Shown piece by piece: positions 6,473 to 6,519 of a DNA stretch of 6,519 nt (the first letter of the stretch is position 1; each line of letters opens with the position of its first letter). The notes beneath the pieces are model-generated. The model saw only the letters and a list, made by a program, of their open reading frames with translations, was not told the origin of the DNA and did no database searches. Source of the stretch: an uncultured Brevinema sp. (GTDB taxonomy: Bacteria > Spirochaetota > Brevinematia > Brevinematales > Brevinemataceae). Location: the NCBI GenBank assembly GCA_947036575.1, contig CAMQSH010000109.1:1-6519 (forward strand), in the 5' to 3' direction. Made by a program: the position numbers and the translations under genes.

Positions 6473-6519
6473 GCTCCGATGGTGGAACTGGTAGACACGC
6501 TAGCTTGAGGGGCTGGTGG
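6473..6519 (+). tRNA. tRNA-Leu, anticodon GAG (3' end outside window)
   Basis: The sequence opens with a seven-base acceptor strand GCTCCGA, then TG and a D arm containing AACTGGTAGACACGC as in bacterial leucine tRNAs. The anticodon stem CTAGC (6500-6504) pairs with GCTGG (6512-6516), including one G-T pair. The seven-base loop TTGAGGG puts GAG at 6507-6509, which reads CUC and CUU leucine codons. The window ends three bases into the variable region, so the long variable arm, T arm and acceptor 3' strand are not seen and the acceptor pairing cannot be tested. More tRNAs may follow on the same transcript. Confidence 0.9.

Overview
The window is a compact, AT-rich stretch of bacterial chromosome made almost entirely of housekeeping genes. 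No phage, transposon, CRISPR or defence gene was found. The best guess at the host is a low-GC spirochaete. The reasons are the base composition, a bacterial-type prolyl-tRNA synthetase with an editing insertion, and a large Crp-like protein with two cyclic-nucleotide domains joined by a TPR, a layout I associate from memory with spirochaetes. No gene here is diagnostic by itself, so the assignment is tentative.

Left block, + strand (1-3813): the C-terminal part of proS (its start lies before the window), then a 296-residue exported protein I do not recognise whose ATG directly follows the proS stop, then an AP endonuclease of the ExoA/Xth family, then birA, which overlaps the endonuclease gene by 11 bases from a TTG start. 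Spacing and shared strand suggest one transcript, ending at a hairpin that can work in both directions (3779-3813). The operon promoter is not in the window.

Right block, - strand (3831-6378): glyA followed 27 bases later by the double cyclic-nucleotide-binding protein. A promoter is readable upstream of glyA and no terminator separates the two genes, so they are probably co-transcribed, converging on birA at the shared terminator. For both genes the longest open frame begins at a non-ATG codon that overlaps the Shine-Dalgarno sequence, and the downstream ATG is the better start.

Right edge, + strand: a near-consensus sigma-70-type promoter drives a tRNA-Leu(GAG) gene that is cut off by the window end just after its anticodon stem. 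It is divergent from glyA across a 149-base spacer.

Functionally, the left block joins proline charging, base-excision repair and biotin attachment with an unknown envelope protein. The right block joins one-carbon/glycine metabolism with a probable nucleotide sensor. I see no clear new system. The items most worth following up are the unknown exported protein and the cyclic-nucleotide protein, whose second sensor domain looks intact while its first sensor domain and DNA-binding end look degenerate.
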